64,000 nucleotides of DNA from Larkinella punicea. Its GTDB lineage: Bacteria > Bacteroidota > Bacteroidia > Cytophagales > Spirosomataceae. The notes under the pieces were generated by a model, which was not told the origin of the DNA, ran no database searches, and was given only the letters and a program-made list of their open reading frames with translations. How positions within the stretch are numbered: position 1 is the first letter of the stretch; each line of letters opens with the position of its first letter. Location: the NCBI RefSeq assembly GCF_003334855.1, contig NZ_QOWE01000018.1, positions 124,001 to 188,000 of the forward strand. Direction: 5' to 3'. A program made the position numbers and the translations under genes. Of this stretch, positions 34,591-43,503 are shown piece by piece.

Positions 34591-35865
34591 TTATTTATCC
34601 AGTTTTTCGAGAATTTCCTCCAGCCGACGGATGAGCGAGGGCAATTCGCTCCGGGCCTGGGCCACAAGTTGCTGGGGTTCTTTACTCATTTTGACCACGA
34701 TCTGATACCGCCGGATAATTTCCGTCGTTTTGGGCTTTACCCAGCGTGTATCCTGTTGAAAACCAGCCCGGCAACGTTCCGGCATATCGGCCTGCTCGTA
34801 GAAAAGCATCTGGTTCAGGGAATCATAGAAATTCTTCTGGTTGCGGTAAAAGGTGTCGAATTTTTCGGCAAACTGCTCGGCATTGTCCGTGCTGATTTCC
34901 TCGTCCATCCGCTTCAACAGCGGCAAATCTTCCCGAATACCGGCCAGGGCCGTCTCGTTTACGTAGCTGTCCAAAGGCGGGCAGGGCGCTTGATCTGTTA
35001 GTATGGGCGAAACCGGCGGTTTTGGCGGAACACCGCCCCCTCCTCCCTGGACGGGGCGAATAGCCATCTGTAGCTGCGGATTCTGGTTCTGGTTGTTCTT
35101 CGCAGCCGCACTTTCGGTCAGTTTGACAACGGTTTTTACAAACTGGTCCCAGGTCGGTTTTTCCTTTGTTTTCGACGACAGCAGCCGGTTGGTCGCCACC
35201 TGCCAGGAAACCCCCAGCCAGCCGCCTTTCGGATCGCTGAAGGAATACTGGTTGCGTTTGCAACTGCTCAGAATCAAACTCCCGGCATAATTCCGAAACA
35301 ATGCGTTGTATTTGGCGGCATCGGCACTTTCCGGCGCATCCATCGGAATGGCCTCACGTTTGCTGGTGACGGGCGGCTCATCGCTCCTTTCTTTGTTGCA
35401 GGCTTCGCCAATCACCAGCGCCAGACGCGGTTTTTTGGCCAGAATCCGTTCGTAAATCGTTTGCAGATTTCGGGAACTGGTTTCCAGCGTGGCCCGGTCG
35501 GCGTTGGCTTTTCCAAAAATCAGGGAGGGATACTCGTTCTGGCGGTTGTTCCAGCCGTGTCCGATAAAGTAAAACAGCACCACATCGTCGGAGTCCACTT
35601 TCAGCGCGTCCAGCTTCTGGTCCAGTTCGGTGGCCAGGCATTTGGCCCCGCTATAGGCCGCCATTTCGAGTGATAAACCGGCGTATCGGGCAACGTTGGG
35701 TCCGTAATTGCCGGTCAGGTAATTGTACGTTTTGCGATTGGCGTCGCCGAGGGTCGGATCATCCGTGTCGGCAAAAACGATGAAATGCAGTTTCGCCTGC
35801 CCCAGAGACGGTGACGTCAACGGGCCGGCGAAACAGAGTAGACAGAGAAGGGCTACGATGCGCAT
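34591..35865 (-). CDS. Secreted caspase-like protease (type 2)
   Basis: A 424-residue protein. A signal peptide (1-23) leads directly into a C14-like fold: LHFIVFADTDDPTLG, the catalytic H103 in YFIGHGWNN and C156 in VIGEACNKE. The cysteine context EAC differs from the usual DxC. A substrate-pocket-like segment LILSSCKRNQYSF follows. After a Pro/Gly-rich linker (about 280-300) the C-terminal 120 residues are helical and unrecognised, with a conserved-looking terminal coil (LPSLIRRLEEILEKLDK). It resembles the caspase at 43504-44733, and the two form a second caspase type in the operon. Confidence 0.86.
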   Translation of the reverse strand: MRIVALLCLLCFAGPLTSPSLGQAKLHFIVFADTDDPTLGDANRKTYNYLTGNYGPNVARYAGLSLEMAAYSGAKCLATELDQKLDALKVDSDDVVLFYFIGHGWNNRQNEYPSLIFGKANADRATLETSSRNLQTIYERILAKKPRLALVIGEACNKERSDEPPVTSKREAIPMDAPESADAAKYNALFRNYAGSLILSSCKRNQYSFSDPKGGWLGVSWQVATNRLLSSKTKEKPTWDQFVKTVVKLTESAAAKNNQNQNPQLQMAIRPVQGGGGGVPPKPPVSPILTDQAPCPPLDSYVNETALAGIREDLPLLKRMDEEISTDNAEQFAEKFDTFYRNQKNFYDSLNQMLFYEQADMPERCRAGFQQDTRWVKPKTTEIIRRYQIVVKMSKEPQQLVAQARSELPSLIRRLEEILEKLDK

Positions 35866-35869
35866 AGGG

Positions 35870-37627
35870 CTACTGCGGTTTTACGAATGTTTTCCCCCGG
35901 TTGTTCGCGGGTTTCTTCCCCGGTGTTTTAGAGTTCTTCTTTTTGTCACCGGGCTTGTCCGGTGTTTTCACCCCCGCTGCGGGCTGAACGACGATTTTCT
36001 TAAGCTGAGTCTGCACCTTTTTGAAGTCAGGCTCGTTGGTTTCCAGCGTATTAAAATCCGTGTAGGCAAAGGCCGTCGAAAGCAGGAAGTTCACGTGGTT
36101 GAACCGGTCGAGGGAGCGCGGGTGTGACGAATATACCGACTCGCCTTTTTTGGCCGCCACATTCCGGAACGCGAGCATGGCGTAGTTCTGGCTTCTCAAC
36201 GCATAGCCCGTAGCTGCCAGGTCGGAGGCCCGCTGGCTGTTGTCGTGCCGTTGTTCGCCGGTCTCCGAAGCGTTCATGACGTATTGCAGGGCCGCGGCTT
36301 CCTCCGGCGATTCACCGGCTTCCTTTTCATCCCGTGCCAGTTTACTCCAGACTTTGGCCGCCTGGCGGGGGTCATAGCCGGCCATGAACATGTATTGCAG
36401 CCCGATGCGGTCGGCCTGGGTTTCCTGTTCGCGGTTATAACTGCTGTGGTACATGTCTTTGGCCGCCTGAATCAACTTGGCCGGCACATCGCTGCCGGTT
36501 TGGTAGCCGGTCACGGTACTGCCGAAATCCGCCAGTGCCTGCCAGTCTTTGCCTGTGCGGTAGCTTTTGGTGTGGTGGCGCTGGGTAACGTGGGCAATTT
36601 CGTGTCCGAGAATGGCCGCCAACTGGGCCTCGTTTTCCAGTTGTTTGATCAGTCCGGTATGCACAATGACCGTTCCGTTGGGATAGGCCGACGCGTTGAA
36701 TGAATCGTCGTGAACCAGATAAAACTTGAAGTTGATAAAATCAGGGTGGTTGGGGTCCAGTGATTTCAGGTATTCCGGAATCAGCTTCTGCCCCACATCA
36801 TTAACATACGCAAACAGGTTTCGCTCGGTCACGAAGCGATACGACATGTCTTTTCCAATCTGTAAAACATCTTTGTTCATGAACAAAGCCTTGTTGATGG
36901 CCCGGCGCATCAACAAATCGTCCTTACTGATTTCAACCGGGCGCATGGTGCCGGATTTGACAAAAATAACCCCACTCGTATCGCGCCGACCCGTTACGGT
37001 CAGTTCGGCTCCCAACTGCATCTGGTTAAACGAGTTGAAAGTTTTGTTTTTCCATTCGTCCTGGCCCTTCACCTCGGCTTTGGGATCCATCCGCACTTCC
37101 TGTCCGTCGATAATGGCCCGGTTTCCATCCCGAAATTCGAGAATACCGCTGACTTTGGCCTTCCCGAAATAATCATCATCCAGATAAAATTCTTTGGCGA
37201 TGTTCCGCAACGTCCGCTGGTAATGGTCGAAATGGAAGCTAATCTCCATACCGGCCCGGAACGAAGACGGCGTCAGTAAATCCTGGGGTTTCACTTTTCG
37301 CCGGATTCCTTTCGAGTAGCTCACCCTGCGTTTCGGAAACAGGGTTGAATCGGTCATGAACACGTGGCTATATCGCCCCTCTTCATCGTTTTCGGCCAGC
37401 ACCAGCATGTATTTATAAGGCGGTTTAAACTCGATGATAATCCCTTTTCCGGTTTTATCAAGGGGCACTTCATCCACCGGCGTATCCGGCACCACCGGGG
37501 CTACGGGCTTTGGAGCCGTTGTTTCCCGCTTCGATTCCTCCTTTTTTTTCTTGCCCTTCTGGGCCACCAGGGTCAGCGGCAGAAAGAGCAGTATCCCCAT
37601 CAACAGATTAATACGCATGGTTTTCAT
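35870..37627 (-). CDS. Secreted M48-family zinc metalloprotease
   Basis: A peptidase of about 585 residues. I prefer the ATG at 37627, which gives a clean signal peptide (MKTMRINLLMGILLFLPL, cut near LVAQ); an upstream ATG at 37675 adds 16 unlikely residues. The zinc site is HEIAH (about 342-346) with the third ligand in QETQADRIG (about 402), as in BepA/Oma1-type M48 enzymes. The N-terminal 200 residues contain a basic KKKKEESKR stretch and a beta-rich domain. The C-terminus is again basic (PGDKKKNSKTPGKKP). No membrane helix remains after the signal peptide. It probably degrades or matures envelope proteins. It lies four bases upstream of a caspase gene. Confidence 0.9.
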   Translation of the reverse strand: MKTMRINLLMGILLFLPLTLVAQKGKKKKEESKRETTAPKPVAPVVPDTPVDEVPLDKTGKGIIIEFKPPYKYMLVLAENDEEGRYSHVFMTDSTLFPKRRVSYSKGIRRKVKPQDLLTPSSFRAGMEISFHFDHYQRTLRNIAKEFYLDDDYFGKAKVSGILEFRDGNRAIIDGQEVRMDPKAEVKGQDEWKNKTFNSFNQMQLGAELTVTGRRDTSGVIFVKSGTMRPVEISKDDLLMRRAINKALFMNKDVLQIGKDMSYRFVTERNLFAYVNDVGQKLIPEYLKSLDPNHPDFINFKFYLVHDDSFNASAYPNGTVIVHTGLIKQLENEAQLAAILGHEIAHVTQRHHTKSYRTGKDWQALADFGSTVTGYQTGSDVPAKLIQAAKDMYHSSYNREQETQADRIGLQYMFMAGYDPRQAAKVWSKLARDEKEAGESPEEAAALQYVMNASETGEQRHDNSQRASDLAATGYALRSQNYAMLAFRNVAAKKGESVYSSHPRSLDRFNHVNFLLSTAFAYTDFNTLETNEPDFKKVQTQLKKIVVQPAAGVKTPDKPGDKKKNSKTPGKKPANNRGKTFVKPQ

Positions 37628-37679
37628 AAGACCAGGGTTAGATAAAAGGTATGGCCGGGTCAACGGCGAATTCAAAACG

Positions 37680-39200
37680 TCATTTCGTGCGTTGGGCCAC
37701 CGCGCTGCGGGTCGTCAGAACCAGCCGTGTCTCGGCCAGTTGGGGCAACCGGGCCATGCCCCGATCCACACACCGGGCGTTTTTCAGCGCATCTTTCAAC
37801 GTTCCCACGATGATGTCTGCGCCGTGTTCGTTCGGTTTGGTTTCGACCGTACAAAACCGGGTGGTCGATGCCGCAGCAATCAGGGTTTCCTGACCAAAAG
37901 GCGGAATACACTCAAACTGATCCGGAAACACAATGTCCTTGTTTTCCTGACCCGGTTTAATCTCGAAGTCGTTCCAGAGCAGGGCGACCTCGCCATTGGT
38001 CTGCACGTAGAGCAGCCGGACATGGCCGGGCTTATTGACCCGGATTTGCACCGTCATGGTGTCTTTTTCCCAGAATTCCAGGTTTTTCCGGGCCGTCCCT
38101 GAAGCCTTCATCGTAATCTGAAAGGGTTCGGTTTTGGCCTCCACGGGCGGAGCCGACGCCGGTGGCGCTCCGCCCGTAATGGTCTGCTGGGTGGCAATCA
38201 CCTCATCGTTCTGTTCCGGTTTCAGTTGAAGACCCTTCTCCTGCACCCAGGTGACGGGCAGATCCAGATTCGGTGTGAGTTTGGCAAAGCTATTGTCCGT
38301 AGCCGGATCAAACAGCTCGGTCATGATTTCAACCTGACCGCCCCGTTGCCGGTAGCTTCCCCGAATCCCCAGCCCCTGGGCCGGGTCGTCGGCCACCACA
38401 CTCAGGCCTTCATCGGTTTTTAGCCGTTGACGAAGTTCGTTCACCAACTGGTCGGAAAACGCATTCGTGAGCTGGCTGTTGTCATACGAAAACTTCCTTA
38501 CCACCACCGGTTTGCTCTTGTCCGGCAGTTTTTCCGTGATGCTTTTGGCCAACCGATAAACCGCCCAGCTCAGGCTGCGTTCACGCTGGCGAAGTTCGAA
38601 CAGGTTCACATCCACCGGAAAAGAAACGGCCTGGGGCGGAATGACGGCGGCTTTTTCGATCTTGACAATCCGGTAGTTCTGCGGCTCAAAACCGCTCGAT
38701 CCGGTGAGGATATCAAAGGAAAAATGGATCGCCAGCGGGGTCGTCCGTTTGGTCCGGGCCGTTCCCGGTTTGTTAAACTCCGTCGTTTGGGTTACATAGG
38801 TAACCATCACCAGTTTCCCTTCCTTATTGCGGCTGAGCAGGTATTTCTCCCGGTCGAGATTGGTTTCCGCATTGCCCTTGAACAGGCGAAACTGCTGCGA
38901 ATACTGCTCAACGGGATACGACTCGCCCATCAGATCGCTGAACACAAACGTCTCTTTACCGGCAAACGACTGGGCAATCAGAATCTGTTGTTTGCTGTTG
39001 AATTCACCCTGCGACTGGCAGTAAAAACCGGCTGCGTTCAGGGCGCTGGTATAGTCCTCCAGGGCCGTATGGCAATTGACAATAAACGCGGTACTGTCTC
39101 CCCTGGTAAAGCGTTGCTGAGCCCAAACCGCCGGTGAACCACCCCATAGCGACAGGAAAAACAAAAAAGCAGTAGCCGTATTTTTTTTCATAGATCTCAT
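37680..39200 (-). CDS. Secreted DUF4384-domain protein
   Basis: A 506-residue protein with a signal peptide (ending PAVWAQ). The N-terminal third is unrecognised. Residues ~230-330 (VVVRKFSYDNSQLTNAFSDQL, GLGIRGSYRQRGGQVEIM) look like a CsgG/FlgO-type domain. Residues ~365-455 match DUF4384 (VQIRVNKPGHVRLLYVQTNG, FEIKPGQENKDIVFPDQF, PPFGQETLIAAAS). DUF4384 commonly accompanies bacterial kinases and caspases. The protein therefore probably belongs to the same envelope complex as its neighbours. The gap to the upstream TPR-caspase gene is 11 bases. Confidence 0.78.
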   Translation of the reverse strand: MRSMKKNTATAFLFFLSLWGGSPAVWAQQRFTRGDSTAFIVNCHTALEDYTSALNAAGFYCQSQGEFNSKQQILIAQSFAGKETFVFSDLMGESYPVEQYSQQFRLFKGNAETNLDREKYLLSRNKEGKLVMVTYVTQTTEFNKPGTARTKRTTPLAIHFSFDILTGSSGFEPQNYRIVKIEKAAVIPPQAVSFPVDVNLFELRQRERSLSWAVYRLAKSITEKLPDKSKPVVVRKFSYDNSQLTNAFSDQLVNELRQRLKTDEGLSVVADDPAQGLGIRGSYRQRGGQVEIMTELFDPATDNSFAKLTPNLDLPVTWVQEKGLQLKPEQNDEVIATQQTITGGAPPASAPPVEAKTEPFQITMKASGTARKNLEFWEKDTMTVQIRVNKPGHVRLLYVQTNGEVALLWNDFEIKPGQENKDIVFPDQFECIPPFGQETLIAAASTTRFCTVETKPNEHGADIIVGTLKDALKNARCVDRGMARLPQLAETRLVLTTRSAVAQRTK

Positions 39201-39211
39201 CAGCGTTAGGG

Positions 39212-40777
39212 TTACAGAACAAGGGGCTCGACGGTTCGGTCGATGTATTCCGGTTGTTGGGAAAATCCATTTTTCTGGGTTTGAGCAATCACTTCACTGC
39301 GTACGTCCTGAAAAACATCCCCGATCCGTCGTCCCCGCCGAAGGTGCGCGAGCAGGGCCGCCGTATAGTATCCATTCTCCTTCGGGCCATTCCGGGCGGT
39401 GGAGCCGGGTGCGGTGGCCAGAGCCACGTAGCAGTTATTGATGCTGTTTTCGACATGAATCCGCTTGAATCCGCGGCTCAGTCCGCCCTGGGACACGGGG
39501 CGGGGCTGCTCGCCCGCAACTCCCGAAAGCCGCACCGACCGGGTGCTGTCTTTGCGGGCCGGAGCGGTAGTTCCGGGGGGTTTGCTGAACGGGTCGTCGC
39601 GGCAGGCATCGATGATAATGATGCAATACCGGGGCTCCTGTTTTTGAATCGCGTCGATCAGATTCGTCACCGAAATGGCCTGCAAATCCATGTCTTCCGG
39701 GTTTTTAAGCTGCGCATCGACGGGCAGAAGGTAATTTTCGCCCCGGTGCTGCACGCCGTGTCCGGCATAAAATACCAGCGCCACGTCGGCTTTACTGGCT
39801 TTTTTGTAAAATTCCAGCAGCGTTTTATCGATGCCTTCCCGCGTCACATCGGTGACGAGCATGGTTTCGAAGCCCAGGTCGGTCAGCCGTTTTTGCATGG
39901 CTTTGGCGTCGTTTCGGGGTTGCCCCTCCAGACTGTTCACGTTCTTGTAGTCGGAGTTGCCAACCACCAGCGCCATCCGGCGACCGTTGAAATTGGAAGC
40001 CGGCAGCGCACCGGTTTTTCCGCCAATTTTCAATTTCTGCTCCAGTTGTGCCTTGCCCACCAGCGCATCCGGAAAATCAGGATCGATGTCCAGCGACTGC
40101 TGGTAGTATTTCAGTGCCTGCTGCGATTCGCCTTTTTGTTCATAGGCTTCACCCAGATCGCAATACACCCGAAAAAGCTGGCCGTGTTTCAATTTCAGGC
40201 TCGTCTGAAAGTCGGCAATGGCCACGTCGACCTGGCCTTTCCGCAACCGCGCCCGGCCCCGGTTTCGATACGCATAGGGCGAATTGGCGTTGAGATCGAT
40301 GCCTTTCTGGGCCGTGGTTTCGGCTTCGTCGAACCGGCCGTGTTTGGTTTGGCAGTAGCTCAACCCGCTGTAATAATCCGCTTTGGATGGCGCGCGGTTG
40401 ATGGCCTGCTGGTAATCGCGGGCGGCCCGTTCATACTCGCTCAACTGAATGTAGATATACGCACGCTGAGCGTAATATTTGGCCGGCCCCTCGTCCCGGC
40501 GAATGGCCTGATTGACGTCTTCCAGGGCTTCCCGATATGCTTTCACGGCGGGCAACGAGCGAACCACTGAGCTTCCGTGGTAGGCTTCGGCGGCCGTCAG
40601 GCCATCGGGCTGGATTTTCAGCACCTCCCGGTAGTAGCCAATGGCCTTCTGCGGATCGGTTTCCCGGTCGGCCAGTTCCATCCATTGCAGCGCCGTCCGG
40701 ACCGACTGGGCCTGAATCGAGGGGCCAAAAAAAACGGCCAGACTCAGTAGCAGCACGAAAATTGACAGGTGTTTCAT
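39212..40777 (-). CDS. Secreted TPR-caspase fusion protease (type 1)
   Basis: A 521-residue protein with a signal peptide (1-24, SIQAQ). At least five tetratricopeptide repeats follow at about 30-250 (for example AARDYQQAINRAPSKADYYSG and ALKYYQQSLDIDPDFPDAL). The C14 domain starts at RRMALVVGNSDY (267). The dyad is H340 in FYAGHGVQ and C392 in IIDACRDDP. TPRs would recruit partner proteins, so this caspase may be the scaffolded one of the four. Its start overlaps the stop of the upstream gene by four bases (ATGA), showing coupling. Confidence 0.92.
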   Translation of the reverse strand: MKHLSIFVLLLSLAVFFGPSIQAQSVRTALQWMELADRETDPQKAIGYYREVLKIQPDGLTAAEAYHGSSVVRSLPAVKAYREALEDVNQAIRRDEGPAKYYAQRAYIYIQLSEYERAARDYQQAINRAPSKADYYSGLSYCQTKHGRFDEAETTAQKGIDLNANSPYAYRNRGRARLRKGQVDVAIADFQTSLKLKHGQLFRVYCDLGEAYEQKGESQQALKYYQQSLDIDPDFPDALVGKAQLEQKLKIGGKTGALPASNFNGRRMALVVGNSDYKNVNSLEGQPRNDAKAMQKRLTDLGFETMLVTDVTREGIDKTLLEFYKKASKADVALVFYAGHGVQHRGENYLLPVDAQLKNPEDMDLQAISVTNLIDAIQKQEPRYCIIIIDACRDDPFSKPPGTTAPARKDSTRSVRLSGVAGEQPRPVSQGGLSRGFKRIHVENSINNCYVALATAPGSTARNGPKENGYYTAALLAHLRRGRRIGDVFQDVRSEVIAQTQKNGFSQQPEYIDRTVEPLVL

Positions 40778-41802
40778 CGCAGTTGATCCGGTTGATTCCA
40801 GTGAACGATCAGGTTGAATGCCTGAACCCAGGGCTCCCGGCGACCGGCCGGAAACGGCACGGCATCCGTTCGTTTGCGCCGGTAAATCTGCGGGCTTTCG
40901 ACCGAAACCGTGACGCCTTCCAGCACAATGAGCTGTCCGACCACGACCTTATCGGGGTTCTCGATAAAGTCATCACAATATTCCAGGTCGAACGATTGAA
41001 TCTGGAACCGGGCGATGGCTTCGGGCCTCAGCCGCAAAGCCAGAAGCTGGGCCAGCGTCAGCGTATCGGCTTTTTCACCGGTCATGACCACCACCGTATC
41101 CGAGCGCATCAGTTGTTTCAGTTTACCAAGTGCCTGGGTTTGCCGGGTAGAGTCGGCCAGAAACCGCACAAACCAATGCTGCATCTGCTCGTGGTAGCCG
41201 GCCACTTTGGCAATGGTCAAACCCGGTAGCTCGACCGAGTCGGCTTTCCGCCGGATGCTGTGAATGACCAAATCCTGGTAGGTTCCCTTCCGCTCCGTCG
41301 CATCCAGTTCAAGCACCCACTCGTCGCGTTGCCGCAGCGGCTGCCGGCCTTCGCTCAGGATGCCCGTCAACGCTACCGACGCGGTCACTTCAAGGCGGGT
41401 GCGGTTCTTCTTTTTGGCCATTTGCCGCATCCGGGTCGGCTCAAGCTGGAAATGAAAGACATCTTCCCAGAACAGTTGAGCAAATCCGTTGACCCAGTTC
41501 CGGGCGGAGGTTTGGGGCGAAACGTGCTGGTAAATGACCGCTGGCTGGCGCAAATCCGGAATCTTCACCGTGTCGGCCACAAAAAAGTCTTGCAAAGAAG
41601 CCAGTTTCCGGGTGTCCGTCTCCGCCGAATCGACCCGGCTACTGAGTCGATTGACCCGGTTTTCCCACTTCGCCAGCCAGTTTGCCACGGCCGGATTCAC
41701 CAGATTGAATCCGGCGGGTTTTACGGGGGCAGCCCAACCGGTCGTACCGGACATCCAGCCACCGATCAGAATCCCTACCAGTATGTTTTTCATGCTATTC
41801 AT
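40774..41802 (-). CDS. Secreted protein of unknown function
   Basis: A 342-residue protein with a signal peptide (MKNILVGILIGG, cut near GWAA) and no recognised domain. It is mixed alpha/beta with a charged N-terminal helix (ENRVNRLSSRVDSAETDTRK). A middle part reads ARNWVNGFAQLFWEDVFHFQL, and KKKNRTRLEVTASVALTG follows. No catalytic pattern stands out. It is coupled by ATGA to the TPR-caspase gene downstream and starts one base after the stop of the upstream unknown gene. It is likely a stable component of the same envelope system. Confidence 0.72.
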   Translation of the reverse strand: MNSMKNILVGILIGGWMSGTTGWAAPVKPAGFNLVNPAVANWLAKWENRVNRLSSRVDSAETDTRKLASLQDFFVADTVKIPDLRQPAVIYQHVSPQTSARNWVNGFAQLFWEDVFHFQLEPTRMRQMAKKKNRTRLEVTASVALTGILSEGRQPLRQRDEWVLELDATERKGTYQDLVIHSIRRKADSVELPGLTIAKVAGYHEQMQHWFVRFLADSTRQTQALGKLKQLMRSDTVVVMTGEKADTLTLAQLLALRLRPEAIARFQIQSFDLEYCDDFIENPDKVVVGQLIVLEGVTVSVESPQIYRRKRTDAVPFPAGRREPWVQAFNLIVHWNQPDQLR

Positions 41803-41803
41803 G

Positions 41804-42853
41804 TCAGTCAGACTTTTTAGACGATGCAGACCATTTCATGTACCGGCTCAGGGCGGCAGGCAGTGGTGTTCGGTACTCGACGCTGTAGAGGTCGGTAATG
41901 AGCCAGCCCGCATTCTCTTTTTCCCGGTGAAAATCTTCCAGTTTGAGCAGCCAGCCCCGGCGAATATCCAGATACAGATGCACTTTCTGGGTTTGTTGTA
42001 AGGTAAGGCTGCCCTCCTGAACAGCCTTCGACAGTCGGATCAGCGTTTTACTAACCGGATAGGCTGAAAGCGTAAAAGCCAGCAGGTTTTCGCGGTTGCG
42101 CAAAAATTTGTACAGGTTCAAAAACCGGGTTTCGTGCGTTTCAGAACTGATAAACAGCGAACGATCGTTGCGTCGGGACGTATCCAGCCGCATGGTATCC
42201 GTCCGCGAAGCCTTCAGAAACGGAGCCTCCGCATCGATAATTTTCCAGTCCGAATAGGAATCCGTCCGGTTTCTTTTCAGAAAAAGGGTAACCTTCTGGG
42301 GTGTATTTTTATACAAAACCGCGTATTCTACTTCGCCAAATAACTCCTCTGTGTCCTTCGGCAGCAAAACGGCGGCCGTGTCGGTTGCGATCGTTGACAC
42401 AAACTCATCCACCAGGGTTTGATAGGCCGGGCTGTGTCGGCCCGAGCGCACATTCAGCCGCGGGTCGTCTTCGTTGAAAAGCATCCGAAGGTAGCGTTCC
42501 CGCGGGTAGGTCAGCCGACTCAGGGAATCGAAAGCCTGCTGCGTCGGCGTTTGCTGGTAATTGAGCCGGTGCAGAAAATCATTCACAAAAGCCACGCGCT
42601 GAATCATGAAGGGTTCGGCGGGCCGGCTCACCACGGACAGATAGGCCGGCCGGACCACCGAATCCGCAGCGAGCCTGGTCAGCGAATCTGTCGCCGGTTT
42701 TTTGAGCGTATCCGTCACCCCGGCTTGCCGGAGCGTATCGGCCGATTCCATCGTTCGTGGCCCTTCGATAACCGCCGACGTCTGACTCAAAACCGCCAGC
42801 AGCGGAACAACTCCCATTAGTATTTGCCAAATTGTCATTCGCGTTGTGTGCAA
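41804..42853 (-). CDS. Secreted protein of unknown function
   Basis: A 349-residue protein. A hydrophobic N-terminal segment (TIWQILMGVVPLLAVLSQTSA) acts as signal peptide or anchor. A Thr/Ser/Asp-rich stretch (ADTLRQAGVTDTLKKPATDSL) follows as linker, then a mixed alpha/beta body with FVNDFLHRLN, FGEVEYAVLY and a C-terminal LEDFHREKENAGWLITDLYSVEYR. No family is recognised. The EY-type beta strands could be an NTF2-like fold, but that is a guess. It lies exactly adjacent to the upstream 200-residue protein gene (bases 42853/42854). Confidence 0.7.
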   Translation of the reverse strand: MHTTRMTIWQILMGVVPLLAVLSQTSAVIEGPRTMESADTLRQAGVTDTLKKPATDSLTRLAADSVVRPAYLSVVSRPAEPFMIQRVAFVNDFLHRLNYQQTPTQQAFDSLSRLTYPRERYLRMLFNEDDPRLNVRSGRHSPAYQTLVDEFVSTIATDTAAVLLPKDTEELFGEVEYAVLYKNTPQKVTLFLKRNRTDSYSDWKIIDAEAPFLKASRTDTMRLDTSRRNDRSLFISSETHETRFLNLYKFLRNRENLLAFTLSAYPVSKTLIRLSKAVQEGSLTLQQTQKVHLYLDIRRGWLLKLEDFHREKENAGWLITDLYSVEYRTPLPAALSRYMKWSASSKKSD

Positions 42854-43456
42854 TTAGTTATCGTCCCGAACGGTGGCATCCACCGTGATATTTCCCAACA
42901 AAACCATCCAGTTTTTCTCCTTGTAGAAGGGGTCTTCCCGCACCCGCAGGTCCGCTTCTATCTTCTTGGTGGTTTTATCCTGATAAACCGGGACGCCATT
43001 TCGCCAGGCTTTGAAGGCCTGAAAAAACAGCCCGGTTGCCTGGTAAGATCCATCAGGCTGTTTTTTCCAATCATCCAATCGGACCGATTCGAAGTTGGTA
43101 ATCTGCACTTTATCGTATTTGAGTGCCTTGATCTTTTCCAGATATTGCCGCAATGGCAAAATGGTGCGCCCCCCCGTATTGATATTGGAAACCTCAACGC
43201 TGACATCTTTTTTGAACATCAGCAGGGCCTGCCGGATGGCTCCATTGCGCTCATCGAAGGGACGGTCTTTGTCCGCGATGATTCCCAGGTAGTCTACGAA
43301 GGCCTTGATCCGGATTTTAGCTTCTTCGCCAAAGTCCTGAAGTTGCTGCCGGGTCAGCGTATCCGGATTAATTGCAGTGGTGGCGTTGGCCCCCGATACC
43401 GATTGGACTCCGGTCAGCATCAGACTCAGCAAGACGGGCAGAAAAAAGAATTTCAT
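42854..43456 (-). CDS. Small secreted protein of unknown function
   Basis: About 200 residues when started at the ATG at 43456 (MKFFFLPVLLSLMLTG, a clear signal peptide cut near VSGA); an ATG at 43495 adds 13 residues. The mature part has a helix (RIKAFVDYLGIIADKD), then strands (VSVEVSNINTGGRTILPLRQYLEKI, DKVQITNFESVRL, GSYQATGLFFQAF). This layout resembles the C-terminal domain of the caspase encoded directly upstream (FLNTLAD, KVYVNATQVALIPLDQLMSRY, GRFYTEVAVQEIW). The two may share an unnamed domain. Confidence 0.72.
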   Translation of the reverse strand: MKFFFLPVLLSLMLTGVQSVSGANATTAINPDTLTRQQLQDFGEEAKIRIKAFVDYLGIIADKDRPFDERNGAIRQALLMFKKDVSVEVSNINTGGRTILPLRQYLEKIKALKYDKVQITNFESVRLDDWKKQPDGSYQATGLFFQAFKAWRNGVPVYQDKTTKKIEADLRVREDPFYKEKNWMVLLGNITVDATVRDDN

Positions 43457-43503
43457 AGGGATGGGGTTATTCTGTAAAGTTTTATCAATCAGCACTGTAT
43501 CAC

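Noticed and set aside
39254-40570. Long plus-strand open frame (438 codons) antisense to the TPR-caspase gene
   Set aside because: The same reasoning applies: the minus strand encodes an unmistakable TPR-C14 protein and the plus frame has no family features.
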